A stretch of 64,000 bases of DNA, taken from contig NZ_JBHSFP010000004.1 in the NCBI RefSeq assembly GCF_042654065.1, forward strand, positions 310,001 through 374,000. The letters are read 5' to 3'. The translations under genes were made by a program, and so were the position numbers. Below the pieces are notes generated by a model. That model was not told where the DNA came from and made no database searches. It saw nothing but the letters and a program-made list of their open reading frames with translations. Positions 42,194 to 50,706 of this stretch are shown here, one piece after another; the stretch's first letter is position 1, and each line of letters opens with the position of its first letter. The DNA is from Sphaerisporangium dianthi. GTDB taxonomy: Bacteria; Actinomycetota; Actinomycetes; Streptosporangiales; Streptosporangiaceae.

Positions 42194-42397
42194 TCAGACG
42201 GCGCGTACCTGCGACGCCTGCGGGCCCTTTTGTCCCTGCGTGACCTCGAACTCGACGCGCTGGCCGTCTTCGAGGCTGCGGTAGCCGTTGCCGACGATCT
42301 CGGAGAAGTGCACGAAGACATCCGGAGCGTCACCGTCCGGCGCGATGAATCCGTAGCCCTTCTCGGCGTTGAACCACTTGACGGTTCCCTGAGCCAT
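42194..42397 (-). CDS. CspA-family cold-shock protein
   Basis: A 67-aa single cold-shock domain that binds single-stranded RNA/DNA, with RNP1 KGYGFIAP and RNP2 DVFVHFSEI. It begins MAQGTVKWFNAEKGYG, as in actinomycete CspA proteins. GGGAGAG lies five bases before the ATG. The region upstream to 42550 includes a hairpin-prone GC stretch that may be its leader. Confidence 0.95.
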   Translation of the reverse strand: MAQGTVKWFNAEKGYGFIAPDGDAPDVFVHFSEIVGNGYRSLEDGQRVEFEVTQGQKGPQASQVRAV

Positions 42398-42635
42398 TAA
42401 AGCTCTCCCTGCAATTGATCTTGGGGTTCACACCTCGCGAACCCCGGGTTGTGTCGCACAGCTTCCCGGGGCCGCTCAGACAGTCAAGCTGGTTCTGCAC
42501 ATCGGGTTCAGCTAATACAACGCCACCACATCTAACACCATCAGGGGGCCTTTGTTCCCCCCTCCCGGCGAGATTCTTTTACTCCCTGGGCTGACAGCAG
42601 GGCTCCGGTTGGCACAGGGCAAACTAGAGCTTGTT

Positions 42636-43436
42636 ATGGCCAGCCCCAGACTCGTCGCCACCGACCTGGACGGAACCGCCCTGCGCTCGGACGGCACCGT
42701 CTCGCCCCGCACCGCTGCCGCCTTCGCGCGCGTCGAGCAGGCGGGCGCGACGCTCGTGTTCGTCACCGGCAGGCCGCCCCGCTGGATGGGCAACGTGGCC
42801 GGGACGGTGCGCAACCGCGGGCTCGCCATCTGCGCCAACGGAGCGCTCCTGTACGACCTGCACACCGAGAGCATCGTCGAGTCGCATCTCATCGAGCCCG
42901 GGGTGCTCTCAGAGGCGGTCGGCCGGCTGAAAGATCGCGTCCCGGGGCTGAGCTTCTCCGTGGAGTACGAAGGGGGCTTCGCCCATGAGAGCGACTTCCG
43001 GCTCGGCGGCTGGGACAGCAGAGAGCTCTCAGGGCTCCGCGTAGGCGTCTCCGGGCTGACCTCCCGGCCGTGCGCCAAACTCCTGGCGTTCCATCGCACG
43101 ATGGAACCCGACATCCTCCACGCGCTCGTCGACGAGGTCGTGGGCGATCTGCTCACCGCCACGCACTCGAGCGGCCGGGCGCTGATCGAGATGAGCGCCC
43201 AGGGGGTGACCAAGGCGAGCGCGCTCGCCACCCTGGCCGAGCACCACCTCGTCGGCGCGGCGGAGGTCGTCGCGTTCGGGGACATGCCGAACGACCTGCC
43301 GATGCTGGGCTGGGCCGGCACCTCTTACGCCGTGGCCAACGCCCACCCCGACGTGCTGGCCGCCGTCACTCACGTCACGGCGGCCAACGACGACGACGGC
43401 GTCGCGATCGTCCTGGAGAAGCTGTACGGCGGCTGA
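42636..43436 (+). CDS. HAD-superfamily (Cof-type) phosphatase
   Basis: A 266-aa HAD hydrolase of subfamily IIB. Motif I DLDGTALRSDG carries the nucleophile Asp, motif II is FVTGRPP, and motif III/IV is KASALATLAEHH with AFGDMPNDLPML. It likely dephosphorylates sugar phosphates or nucleotides; the substrate cannot be told. A TAGAGC element five bases before the ATG fits leaderless expression. It converges on the Bpa gene. Confidence 0.9.
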   Translation: MASPRLVATDLDGTALRSDGTVSPRTAAAFARVEQAGATLVFVTGRPPRWMGNVAGTVRNRGLAICANGALLYDLHTESIVESHLIEPGVLSEAVGRLKDRVPGLSFSVEYEGGFAHESDFRLGGWDSRELSGLRVGVSGLTSRPCAKLLAFHRTMEPDILHALVDEVVGDLLTATHSSGRALIEMSAQGVTKASALATLAEHHLVGAAEVVAFGDMPNDLPMLGWAGTSYAVANAHPDVLAAVTHVTAANDDDGVAIVLEKLYGG

Positions 43437-43494
43437 CCGCGCCGCGCGGCCGGCCGGCTTCCTTCAGGGCTCGCCGGCCTTTGTGAGCAGGGAC

Positions 43495-44031
43495 CTACAG
43501 GTAGGGGCCCGAACCGCGGTGCGGCTGGTGGTCGTCCGTGGGCACGGCGCCGGACATGCCGCCGGGCAGGGCGCGGCGCATCTGCTCTAGCTGGGCCCGC
43601 GCGGCCATCTGCTGGGCGAACAAGGTGGTCTGGATCCCGTGGAAGAGGCCCTCGAGCCAGCCGACGAGCTGCGCGTGCGCCACCCGGAGCTCGGCGTCGC
43701 TGGGAGGGCTGTCGTCGCCCGTGAACGGCAGCGTGAGCCGCTCAAGCTCGTCCACCAGCTCGGGCGCCAGGCCGTCCTCCAGCTCCTTGATGGAGCTCTG
43801 GTGGATGTCCTTCAGGCGCTTGCGGCTCGCCTCGTCCAGGGGGGCGGCGCGGACCTCCTCCAGCAGCTGGCGGATCATGCTGCCGATGCGCATCACCTTG
43901 GCGGGCTGCTCCACCAGCTCGGCGACCGAGCGCTCTTCCTGCTGCTCGCCGCCGTCACCCTCGGCCGAAAGGCCGTTGGGGCCCACGACCACGATGTGCG
44001 GGGTGCTCTCCTCAGCATTCATGTCATTCAA
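43495..44031 (-). CDS. bpa: Bacterial proteasome activator Bpa (DUF2587)
   Basis: A 178-aa helical protein of the Bpa/PafE family, which forms dodecameric rings that open the 20S proteasome without ATP. The core helices (about 45-150) include RIGSMIRQLLEEVRAAPLDE and the C-terminus ends GSGPYL, the penultimate-tyrosine tail that docks on the proteasome. Its presence implies a 20S proteasome in this organism, in line with an actinobacterium. It is followed closely by the quinone oxidoreductase gene on the same strand upstream. Confidence 0.93.
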   Translation of the reverse strand: MNDMNAEESTPHIVVVGPNGLSAEGDGGEQQEERSVAELVEQPAKVMRIGSMIRQLLEEVRAAPLDEASRKRLKDIHQSSIKELEDGLAPELVDELERLTLPFTGDDSPPSDAELRVAHAQLVGWLEGLFHGIQTTLFAQQMAARAQLEQMRRALPGGMSGAVPTDDHQPHRGSGPYL

Positions 44032-44037
44032 CCTAGC

Positions 44038-44994
44038 TCACCTGGCCAACAGGACTTTGCCGATGTGCTCCCCAGATTCGAGCATGCGATGGGCCCCCGC
44101 CGCATCGGCCATGGGGACGATCTCGTGGACGACGGGCCGGACTGAGCCGGCGCTCACCAGAGGCCACACGTTCTCGCCGACCCCCCGGACGATCACGCCC
44201 TTCTCGGCGACCGTGCGGGTGCGCAGGCCCGTCGCGTGGATGGAGGCGCGCTTGCCCAGCAGCATGCCCAGGTCGAGCTCGCCCTTGGCACCGCCCTGGA
44301 GCCCGATCACCACCAGCCGGCCGCCGGGGGCGAGCGCGGAGATGTTCCTGCCGAGGTACTTCGCGCCGATGATGTCGAGGATGACGTCGGCCTGGACCTT
44401 GTCGGCGAAGTCCTCCTCCCGGTAGTCGATCGCCTCGTCGGCCCCGAGCTCCAGGCACCGCGCGGCCTTGGCGGCGGAGCCGACAGTGACGACGACGCGC
44501 GAGCCGAAGGCCTTGGCGAGCTGGACGGCGAAGGTGCCGATGCCGCTGGCGCCGCCGTGGACGAGCAGCGTCTCTCCGCGCCTCAGCCTGCCCACCATGA
44601 AGACGTTGGACCACACGGTGCACGCCACCTCCGGGAGCGCGGCGGCCTCCACCAGCGAGACGCCCGCCGGCGCCGGCAGCACCTGCTCCCACGGGACGGC
44701 GACCTTCTCCGCGTAGCCGCCGCCGGCGAGCAGGGCGCAGACCTCGTCGCCCGGCTTGAACGCCTCGACGTCCTCGCCGACCTCGGCGACGACTCCGGAG
44801 CACTCAAGGCCCGGCAGCTCGGACGCTCCGGGCGGGGGCGGGTAATACCCTTGCCGCTGCAGGAGGTCGGCGCGGTTCAGGCCCGCGGCGGCGACCTCGA
44901 TCAGCACTTCGCCTCGTGCGGGGCGAGGATCTGGGACCTCCTGCCACTCCAGCACCTCAGGTCCACCAGGCCGGGAAATGACTATCGCGTGCAT
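44038..44994 (-). CDS. NAD(P)H:quinone oxidoreductase (zinc-independent MDR family)
   Basis: A 318-aa medium-chain reductase. The GroES-like N-terminal domain starts MHAIVISRPGGPEVLEW, and the NAD(P)H fold has GGASGIGTFAVQLAKA. Zinc-binding cysteines are lacking, as in quinone reductases. It probably reduces quinones or enones using NADPH. The stop codon lies six bases before the bpa ATG, suggesting cotranscription. Confidence 0.9.
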   Translation of the reverse strand: MHAIVISRPGGPEVLEWQEVPDPRPARGEVLIEVAAAGLNRADLLQRQGYYPPPPGASELPGLECSGVVAEVGEDVEAFKPGDEVCALLAGGGYAEKVAVPWEQVLPAPAGVSLVEAAALPEVACTVWSNVFMVGRLRRGETLLVHGGASGIGTFAVQLAKAFGSRVVVTVGSAAKAARCLELGADEAIDYREEDFADKVQADVILDIIGAKYLGRNISALAPGGRLVVIGLQGGAKGELDLGMLLGKRASIHATGLRTRTVAEKGVIVRGVGENVWPLVSAGSVRPVVHEIVPMADAAGAHRMLESGEHIGKVLLAR

Positions 44995-45108
44995 GTGACC
45001 AAACTATCCGGGTAGCCAAGTCGGCGGTTGACCGCGTTCGTCGTGGTAGAGGGCGGTAATCTTCTTTCTGTTTGCTGCCCCTTTAGCCCAGTCCCGAGGG
45101 GGAACACG

Positions 45109-47628
45109 GTGGCAAGACACGATCGTGAGGATCCTCATTCCCTTGAAGAGCAGCTCGCCTGGCTCGACGCGATCAAGGAGAACGAGGAGGCGCCCGTCCC
45201 GGTGACCATCACCGCGGACGACACCGTCGTCTCGCCCTACCCCAAGGACCCGTGGGCCATGGTGCCGGCGGAGCCTCCGCCGCCCGCGTCGCCGCTGTTC
45301 CGCGCCGCGGGCGATCCCGCGAACGGCGCCGGGCAGCACGACGACGGCCTCGCCGGGCGCGGCGAGAGCGAGACGCGCGAGGTGCGCCCGCCCTCGGCCG
45401 AGGGCCTGGGCACCGGCGGCTGGACCGGCCCGCTCGACCTGCCGCCGTCCAGAGCTCCCGACAAGCCCGCGTTCTCGGCGCCGATCACGGCGCCGTCCGA
45501 GCCGCTGTCGCGCGCCGACACCAAGGCCGAGCCCTACCCGGACTCCTCCTCCCCCACCGCCGGCGCCTTCGGCGAGCGGCCCTCGCCGTCCTCCGGCACG
45601 GGCACGTTCGACCGTCCGGCGAGCAGCGGTGGCGGCTCGTTCGGCGAGCGTCCGTCCGGCGGCGCGGGAGCCTTCGGCGAACGCCCGCCCAGCGGCGGGG
45701 GAGCCTTCGGCGAGCGTTCCGCGCCGTCCTCCGGTGCGGGGGCGTTCGGCGAACGCCCGGCGTCGCCGGGCACGGGGGCGTTCGGCGAACGCCCGGCGTC
45801 GCCGGGCACGGGGGCGTTCGGTGAGCGTTCCGCGTCGTCGGGCACGAGCGCGTTCGCGGCCTTCGGCGAGCGCCCGTCCTCGTCCGGCGCGGCGGCCCTG
45901 GGCGAGCGCCCGGCCCCCGCCGGCTCCGAGGGCTCCACCGACTCCGCTGGCTCCACGGGTTCAACGGGCTCCGCGAGCTCCGCGAGCTCGACGGCCTCGG
46001 CGCCTTCCGGCAAGGAGTCCACCGGCGAGGACACCGACAGCTTCAGCTTCGGCCCGCTCACCGACAAGCCGGGCACCGCCCCTTCCTCCGGCTGGCTCTC
46101 CCAAGATCCCCTCGGCATCGCCAAGGCAGAGCCTCCCAAGCCGCGCAAAGAGCCCGAGCCCGACCCTGAGCCCGAGACCACGGGCGAGCAGCAGCCGGTG
46201 CGCGGATGGCTGGAGGCGGCGATCCCCGCGGCCGAGTCCGCCGAGTCCGCGGAGCTCGACGCCGAGCAAGAACGCTTCAACGCGTTCGTCGCGGGCTCCG
46301 ACACCGACGACGTGGTCGTCCCCCGGGTCGAACACGGCCTGTACGAGCAGCCGGCCGAGAAGACGCCCCAGCCCGCGCCGCCCGCGAACCGGCAGCCGGC
46401 CGCCCCGCCCGCCTCAGAGCCTCCGGCCGCCTCCGCGCCGGCCGCTCCCGCCTCCGCCGCCTTCGCGATCCAGGGCGCCGCGACCCACACCCCTTCCGTG
46501 CCGTCCCCGGCGCCCGGCGAGTCCCTGGTGCCCGACAAGGCGCCTGACGAGCGCGAGCCGTACCGGCCGCGCCGCAGGCAGACCGCCCCCACGCCCGCGC
46601 AGCCCCTCCAGCCGTCCTTCGGCGCCCCGGCGCGGCAGCAGCCGGGCGCGAAGACCGCGGGGGGCAAGGCCGTCGCGGGCGCCCGGCAGACGGCCGACAG
46701 CCTCGACCCGGTGTCCTTGCTGCGCGGACGCAGGAACGCTCCGGCGGGCGGCTGGCGGAAGATCGTCTACAAGGCGTCCGCCGGGCTGATCAAGCCGGGT
46801 GAGTCGCACGAGGTGCGCCGTCGCCGCGAGCTGGTCGCACGGGCGCGCACTCCCGTCGCCAGCGGTCACCACAGGGTCGCCGTGCTCAGCCTCAAGGGCG
46901 GCGTCGGCAAGACCACCACCACCGTCGGCCTCGGCGCCACGCTGGCCTCGGTGCGAGGAGACCGGGTCATCGCCGTCGACGCCAACCCCGACCGGGGCAC
47001 GTTGTCGGACAAGGTCGAGCTGGAGACCTCGGCGACCGTGCGCGACCTGCTCAACGAGCGGCAGCAGATCAAGCGGTATGTCGACATCCGCGCCTTCACC
47101 TCGCAGGCGACGTCGCGGCTGGAGATCCTCGCCTCCGACCGCGACCCGTCGGTGTCCGAGGCGTTCAGCGCCGCCGACTACCAGGCGGTCTCGCAGGTGC
47201 TGGAGAACTTCTACTCCATCTGCCTGACCGACTGCGGCACCGGCCTGCTCCACTCGGCGATGTCCGGCGTCCTCGGCCTGGCCGACCAGCTCGTGCTGGT
47301 GAGCTCGCCGTCGGTGGACGGCGCCAGAGCCGCGTCGGCGACCCTCGACTGGCTGGAGGCGCACCACTACGCCGACCTGGTCAAGGCCGCGACGGTGGTG
47401 CTGTGCAGCGTGCGGCCGAGATCGAAGTCCACCGTCGACCTCGACCGGCTGGAGGCGCACTTCGCGGCGCGCTGCCGGGCCGTCATCAGGGTGCCGTACG
47501 ACCCTCACCTGGAGGAGGGCGCCGAGATCGACCTCGACCGGCTGCTGCCCGCCACCCGCGAGGCCTACCTGCTGCTGGCCGCCTCGGTGGGCGACGGCTT
47601 CGGGGGAGTGCAAGGCGGCCACTTCTGA
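45109..47628 (+). CDS. MinD/ParA-like ATPase with long repeat-rich N-terminus
   Basis: An 839-aa protein. Residues about 1-560 are low-complexity and acidic/Pro-rich, with about nine copies of a GAFGERP-type repeat (45560-45920). The C-terminal ATPase domain (about 585-830) has the deviant Walker A LKGGVGKTTTT, VIAVDANPDRGTL and a later SSPSVDGARAASATL. It resembles EspI/MinD-like partners of actinobacterial type VII secretion or chromosome/plasmid segregation ATPases. No ESX gene is nearby, so the role is open. The GTG start has GGGGG six bases upstream. Confidence 0.82.
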   Translation: MARHDREDPHSLEEQLAWLDAIKENEEAPVPVTITADDTVVSPYPKDPWAMVPAEPPPPASPLFRAAGDPANGAGQHDDGLAGRGESETREVRPPSAEGLGTGGWTGPLDLPPSRAPDKPAFSAPITAPSEPLSRADTKAEPYPDSSSPTAGAFGERPSPSSGTGTFDRPASSGGGSFGERPSGGAGAFGERPPSGGGAFGERSAPSSGAGAFGERPASPGTGAFGERPASPGTGAFGERSASSGTSAFAAFGERPSSSGAAALGERPAPAGSEGSTDSAGSTGSTGSASSASSTASAPSGKESTGEDTDSFSFGPLTDKPGTAPSSGWLSQDPLGIAKAEPPKPRKEPEPDPEPETTGEQQPVRGWLEAAIPAAESAESAELDAEQERFNAFVAGSDTDDVVVPRVEHGLYEQPAEKTPQPAPPANRQPAAPPASEPPAASAPAAPASAAFAIQGAATHTPSVPSPAPGESLVPDKAPDEREPYRPRRRQTAPTPAQPLQPSFGAPARQQPGAKTAGGKAVAGARQTADSLDPVSLLRGRRNAPAGGWRKIVYKASAGLIKPGESHEVRRRRELVARARTPVASGHHRVAVLSLKGGVGKTTTTVGLGATLASVRGDRVIAVDANPDRGTLSDKVELETSATVRDLLNERQQIKRYVDIRAFTSQATSRLEILASDRDPSVSEAFSAADYQAVSQVLENFYSICLTDCGTGLLHSAMSGVLGLADQLVLVSSPSVDGARAASATLDWLEAHHYADLVKAATVVLCSVRPRSKSTVDLDRLEAHFAARCRAVIRVPYDPHLEEGAEIDLDRLLPATREAYLLLAASVGDGFGGVQGGHF

Positions 47629-47707
47629 GGCGCCCCGCCCACGAGGCGCGGCCACGCCTGCGGCCCGGCGCCGATGCGCCGAATCGGGGGGTTCGGCGGG
47701 CGGCCGA

Positions 47708-47797
47708 TGGCGGAGGGTGTGGGATTCGAACCCACGAGGCCGTCGCCGACCTGGCCGCTTTCAAGGCGGCTGCACTCGTCCACTATGCGAACCCTCC
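47708..47797 (-). tRNA. tRNA-Ser (anticodon UGA)
   Basis: Read on the minus strand: acceptor GGAGGGT/ACCCTCC, anticodon stem GCCGC/GCGGC with loop CTTGAAA (anticodon TGA), long class II variable arm, T-loop TTCGAAT, discriminator G and an encoded CCA at 47708-47710. Confidence 0.95.
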
Positions 47798-47889
47798 AGT
47801 GCGACATCAACGATAGCGGTGCTCGGCGGGCGCTCGCGCGGAAGTGAGGGCGGACAGCGTCACAAGACGGATGCGCCGCCCGCGCCGCC

Positions 47890-48627
47890 CTACTCGTACG
47901 GCTCGGCGGGCCGGTCGACCTTCGTCAGGCCGGTGGCCCTCAACTCGGGGGCCACCGTGCCCTTCGGGAGCTGGTCGTAGGGGGTGGGAACCCAGCCGCC
48001 GGTCACCTCCACCCAGGTGTCAGGACGCGGCGCGGGCAGCCCGAGCACGGCGACCTTGAGGGGGATGGCGTCGGCCGCGCAGCACAGCAGCCGCATGCGG
48101 GTGAGGTACCACTGCCCCTTCTTCTTCGACGGCGCCGCGAACCCGGTCAGCCTGACCTGCCGTCCGGCGAGCGTGCGGCTCTCGTCGCCCCAGGCACGGC
48201 CGATGAACTCCCCGAGCGGCATGGCCGTGGCCCTGTCCCCGGCGAGGGCGCCGTACCCGGCGGGCGCCGCCGCCGGACGCGGCTGGGGGGTCTCGTCCCG
48301 GGAGGCGGCGAACGAGCCGAGGGCGGGCGGGCTGATCAGGAAGACGGCCACGACGGGGAGGCAGAGCAGCCAGGCCACCCACGGCCCGTGCGGGCGGCCG
48401 GCCTTGTGGTCGTGCCCGGCCTTGTCGCGATCTGAGGCCACGTAGGGCCTGCGCCACTCTTGGACCAGGCCGAGGACGCCCAGGGCGAACAGGACCAGCC
48501 CGGCCGCGACGAGCGGCACGCGGAAGCCCGGCTTGACGTAGTTGAGGTAGATGGTCGAGAAGGCCGAAACGCGCAGCAGCGCGCCGCCGAGCAGGGTGAG
48601 CACCAGGCCCTGGGCCATGCGGTTCAC
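47890..48627 (-). CDS. TIGR03943-family membrane protein, permease partner
   Basis: A 245-aa protein with four N-terminal membrane helices in two pairs and an extracellular C-terminal domain (about 125-240) containing RQVRLTGFAAP and MRLLCCAADAIPLKV. The family is always encoded with a DUF318/ArsP-type permease and is thought to form a two-part transporter, in some bacteria under zinc control. The GTG at 48627 overlaps the permease stop (GTGA), so the two are translationally coupled. The transported solute is unknown. Confidence 0.87.
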   Translation of the reverse strand: MNRMAQGLVLTLLGGALLRVSAFSTIYLNYVKPGFRVPLVAAGLVLFALGVLGLVQEWRRPYVASDRDKAGHDHKAGRPHGPWVAWLLCLPVVAVFLISPPALGSFAASRDETPQPRPAAAPAGYGALAGDRATAMPLGEFIGRAWGDESRTLAGRQVRLTGFAAPSKKKGQWYLTRMRLLCCAADAIPLKVAVLGLPAPRPDTWVEVTGGWVPTPYDQLPKGTVAPELRATGLTKVDRPAEPYE

Positions 48628-49652
48628 AGCAGCACCCATCCCACCAGCACGCTGACCACGATGGCGAGCGCGAACGTCAGGGGGACGAACCGGGCGGCGA
48701 ACGCCCGCCCGAACGTCCCCGCCTGCAGGGCGATCAGCTTCAGGTCGACCATCGGCCCGACCACCAGGAAGGCGAGCTTGGCGGTCGGCGAGAAGGTCGT
48801 GAGCGAGGCGGCGACGAAGGCGTCCGCCTCGGAGCAGATCGACAGCACGACGGCCAGCAGCGCGAGGACCACCACAGACAGCCAGGGGAACTCGCCCAGC
48901 GAGGCGAGCCAGGCGCGGGGGATCGCCACGTTCAGGGTCGCCGCGGTGAGCCCGCCGATGACCAGGAAGCCGCCGGCGTGCAGGAAGTCATGGCGCATCG
49001 CCGACAGCAACGCCGTCCACCGGGAGGCGCCGGCGGGGGTGGGGGGAGTGCGGACGCGCAGCAGGCCCGGGCGGCCGAGCGCCTGCCAGGCCCAGCCGGC
49101 GAGCACGGCGACCAGAAGAGAGGCGGCGAAGCGGGCGAGCACCATGACCGGCTCGCCGGGGAACGCCACGGCCGTCGCCACGAGCACGACCGGGTTGATC
49201 GCCGGAGAGGCCAGCAGGAAGGCGAGCGCCGCCGACGGGGTGACCCCCCGGGCCATCAGCCCGGAGGCCACCGGCACCGAGGCGCACTCGCATCCGGGCA
49301 GCACCAGCCCGGCCGCGCCGGCGACGGGCACGGCGGCGTACGGCCGGCGCGGCAGCGCGCGCTCGAAGAAGGACGGCGGCACGAACGCCCTGATGGCCGC
49401 CGACAGCGTGACTCCCAGCACCAGGAACGGCATGGCCTGGATGCAGATCGCCACGAAGATCGTCGACCAGGTGCTGAGAGCCGGCGCGGTGAGGTGCGGC
49501 GACAGCACGAGGTTGCCGATCAGCAGGAAGCCGGCCAGCGCCGCGAACACCCAGGGCAGCACGTGGGCCTCGGGCGCTCGCCGTCCCCACGTCGGAGGAG
49601 GGACCGGACTGTCGGGCTCGGCGGTCCAGTCGAGTGCGGTTCGGTCGCTCAT
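48624..49652 (-). CDS. DUF318/ArsP_1-type permease
   Basis: A 342-aa polytopic permease (about 9-10 helices). Signatures include MPFLVLGVTLSAAIRAFVPP, LVLPGCECASVPVA with its Cys-Glu-Cys, and FLLASPAINPVVLVAT. It pairs with the downstream TIGR03943 protein. I looked upstream for a Zur-type palindrome and did not find one; ATATC and GATAT arms around GGGG at 49676-49689 could be another operator. The substrate may be a metal, oxyanion or small organic. Confidence 0.87.
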   Translation of the reverse strand: MSDRTALDWTAEPDSPVPPPTWGRRAPEAHVLPWVFAALAGFLLIGNLVLSPHLTAPALSTWSTIFVAICIQAMPFLVLGVTLSAAIRAFVPPSFFERALPRRPYAAVPVAGAAGLVLPGCECASVPVASGLMARGVTPSAALAFLLASPAINPVVLVATAVAFPGEPVMVLARFAASLLVAVLAGWAWQALGRPGLLRVRTPPTPAGASRWTALLSAMRHDFLHAGGFLVIGGLTAATLNVAIPRAWLASLGEFPWLSVVVLALLAVVLSICSEADAFVAASLTTFSPTAKLAFLVVGPMVDLKLIALQAGTFGRAFAARFVPLTFALAIVVSVLVGWVLL

Positions 49653-49729
49653 TGGGATCTAAAGCTATTTCTGGATATCGGGGGATATGCGCAAAATGGT
49701 GCGCGGGATGTCGCTTCGACGCCCCGACG

Positions 49730-50608
49730 CTACACCCGCGGGAGTTGGCCGAGCAGCCAACCCGGACCGGCGACCTCGGCGGCCGACTCGGCGACCCGCC
49801 GGCGCAGCTCGCGGTCGGCGGTGACGACCAGCACCCGCTCCCACGGCCTGACCTCGCGAATCTCCCTCACCACCGCCACGATGGCGTCGTCCCCGCTGCC
49901 CTGGGCCTCCACCACGGTCACCGGGCCGTCCGACCGCACGCCCTTGGCCGCGCCTTCCACCACCATGACCACCCGCGGGAACCACGTCTCGGGAGCGGGG
50001 AAGCCCTCAGGGGGCCGCAGGCCGTGCGCCATGAGCCGTTCGATGTCCGAAACAAGGCGCCGCGCGGCGCCCGCCCGGTCGCGCCACCACCCGTGCTCGG
50101 CGCGCGCGCCGACGATGTTGGCGGCGTCCAGGACCACGACCGAGGGCGGCAGGGCCGACCTGATCGCCGGCCACGTCTCGGCGAACCCCGGGTGCAGCGT
50201 CTCGCCGCAGAGCTCGTCGGCGGGCAGCCACCGCATGTCGGTGCTCTCGTCGTTGGCCGGGGCGGCGGGCAGCAGCGCGTCCGCCTCGGCGATCACCGTC
50301 TGGAACGACCAGCCGCCGTGGTCGTCGAGGTAGACGCCGAGGACGCGCAGGCTGTCGCCGCTCAGCGCGGCCTCCTCCAGAGCCTCGCGCAGGGCGCCGG
50401 TCACGGCGTCCTCGTGGCTGTCCAGCGCTCCTCCCGGCAGGCCCCAGGTGCCGCCGTGGTGGCTCCACCACGAGCGCTTCTGCATCAGGACGTGCGGCGT
50501 GCCTCCGGCGTCGTAGTGGACCGCCAGCAGCCCCGAGGCCCCGTGCAGCCCCCAGTGCCTGTGGCCGCGCCCGCACAGCGCCCACCCGTCGCCGTCCCTC
50601 GCCGCCAT
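49730..50608 (-). CDS. NUDIX hydrolase fused to a NYN/PIN-like domain
   Basis: A 292-aa two-domain protein. The NUDIX domain (about 1-135) has GGALDSHEDAVTGALREALEE-type residues (G-x5-E-x7-REALEE). The C-terminal domain (about 145-290) has VVVLDAANIVGAR, a conserved GSGDDAIVAVV and VLVVTADRELRRRV, the acidic pattern of NYN/PIN nucleases. Such a fusion suggests hydrolysis of a nucleotide-linked molecule coupled to RNA cleavage. ATG 50608 fits a leaderless mRNA (CAGGAT at 50615-50620 on this strand). It diverges from the 462-aa membrane protein gene. Confidence 0.82.
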   Translation of the reverse strand: MAARDGDGWALCGRGHRHWGLHGASGLLAVHYDAGGTPHVLMQKRSWWSHHGGTWGLPGGALDSHEDAVTGALREALEEAALSGDSLRVLGVYLDDHGGWSFQTVIAEADALLPAAPANDESTDMRWLPADELCGETLHPGFAETWPAIRSALPPSVVVLDAANIVGARAEHGWWRDRAGAARRLVSDIERLMAHGLRPPEGFPAPETWFPRVVMVVEGAAKGVRSDGPVTVVEAQGSGDDAIVAVVREIREVRPWERVLVVTADRELRRRVAESAAEVAGPGWLLGQLPRV

Positions 50609-50691
50609 GTCTCCATCCTGCCTCAAGCGCCATGCGATCCTGTCGTACAGCGCGGTGCCCGAATCGCACCTTTCGTCGTCCTTCGGGCCGC

Positions 50692-50697
50692 TAGCAT
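50692..50697 (+). promoter_or_regulatory. -10 element for leaderless 462-aa membrane protein gene
   Basis: TAGCAT ends ten bases before the ATG at 50707. The preceding bases lack a ribosome site. Confidence 0.5.
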
Positions 50698-50706
50698 CCA
50701 ACGGCG

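Noticed and set aside
49653..49729. A Zur-type zinc operator expected upstream of the DUF318/TIGR03943 permease pair.
   Set aside because: No TGAAAATNATTTTCA-like palindrome is present; only an ATATC/GATAT inverted repeat is seen, so zinc control is not claimed.
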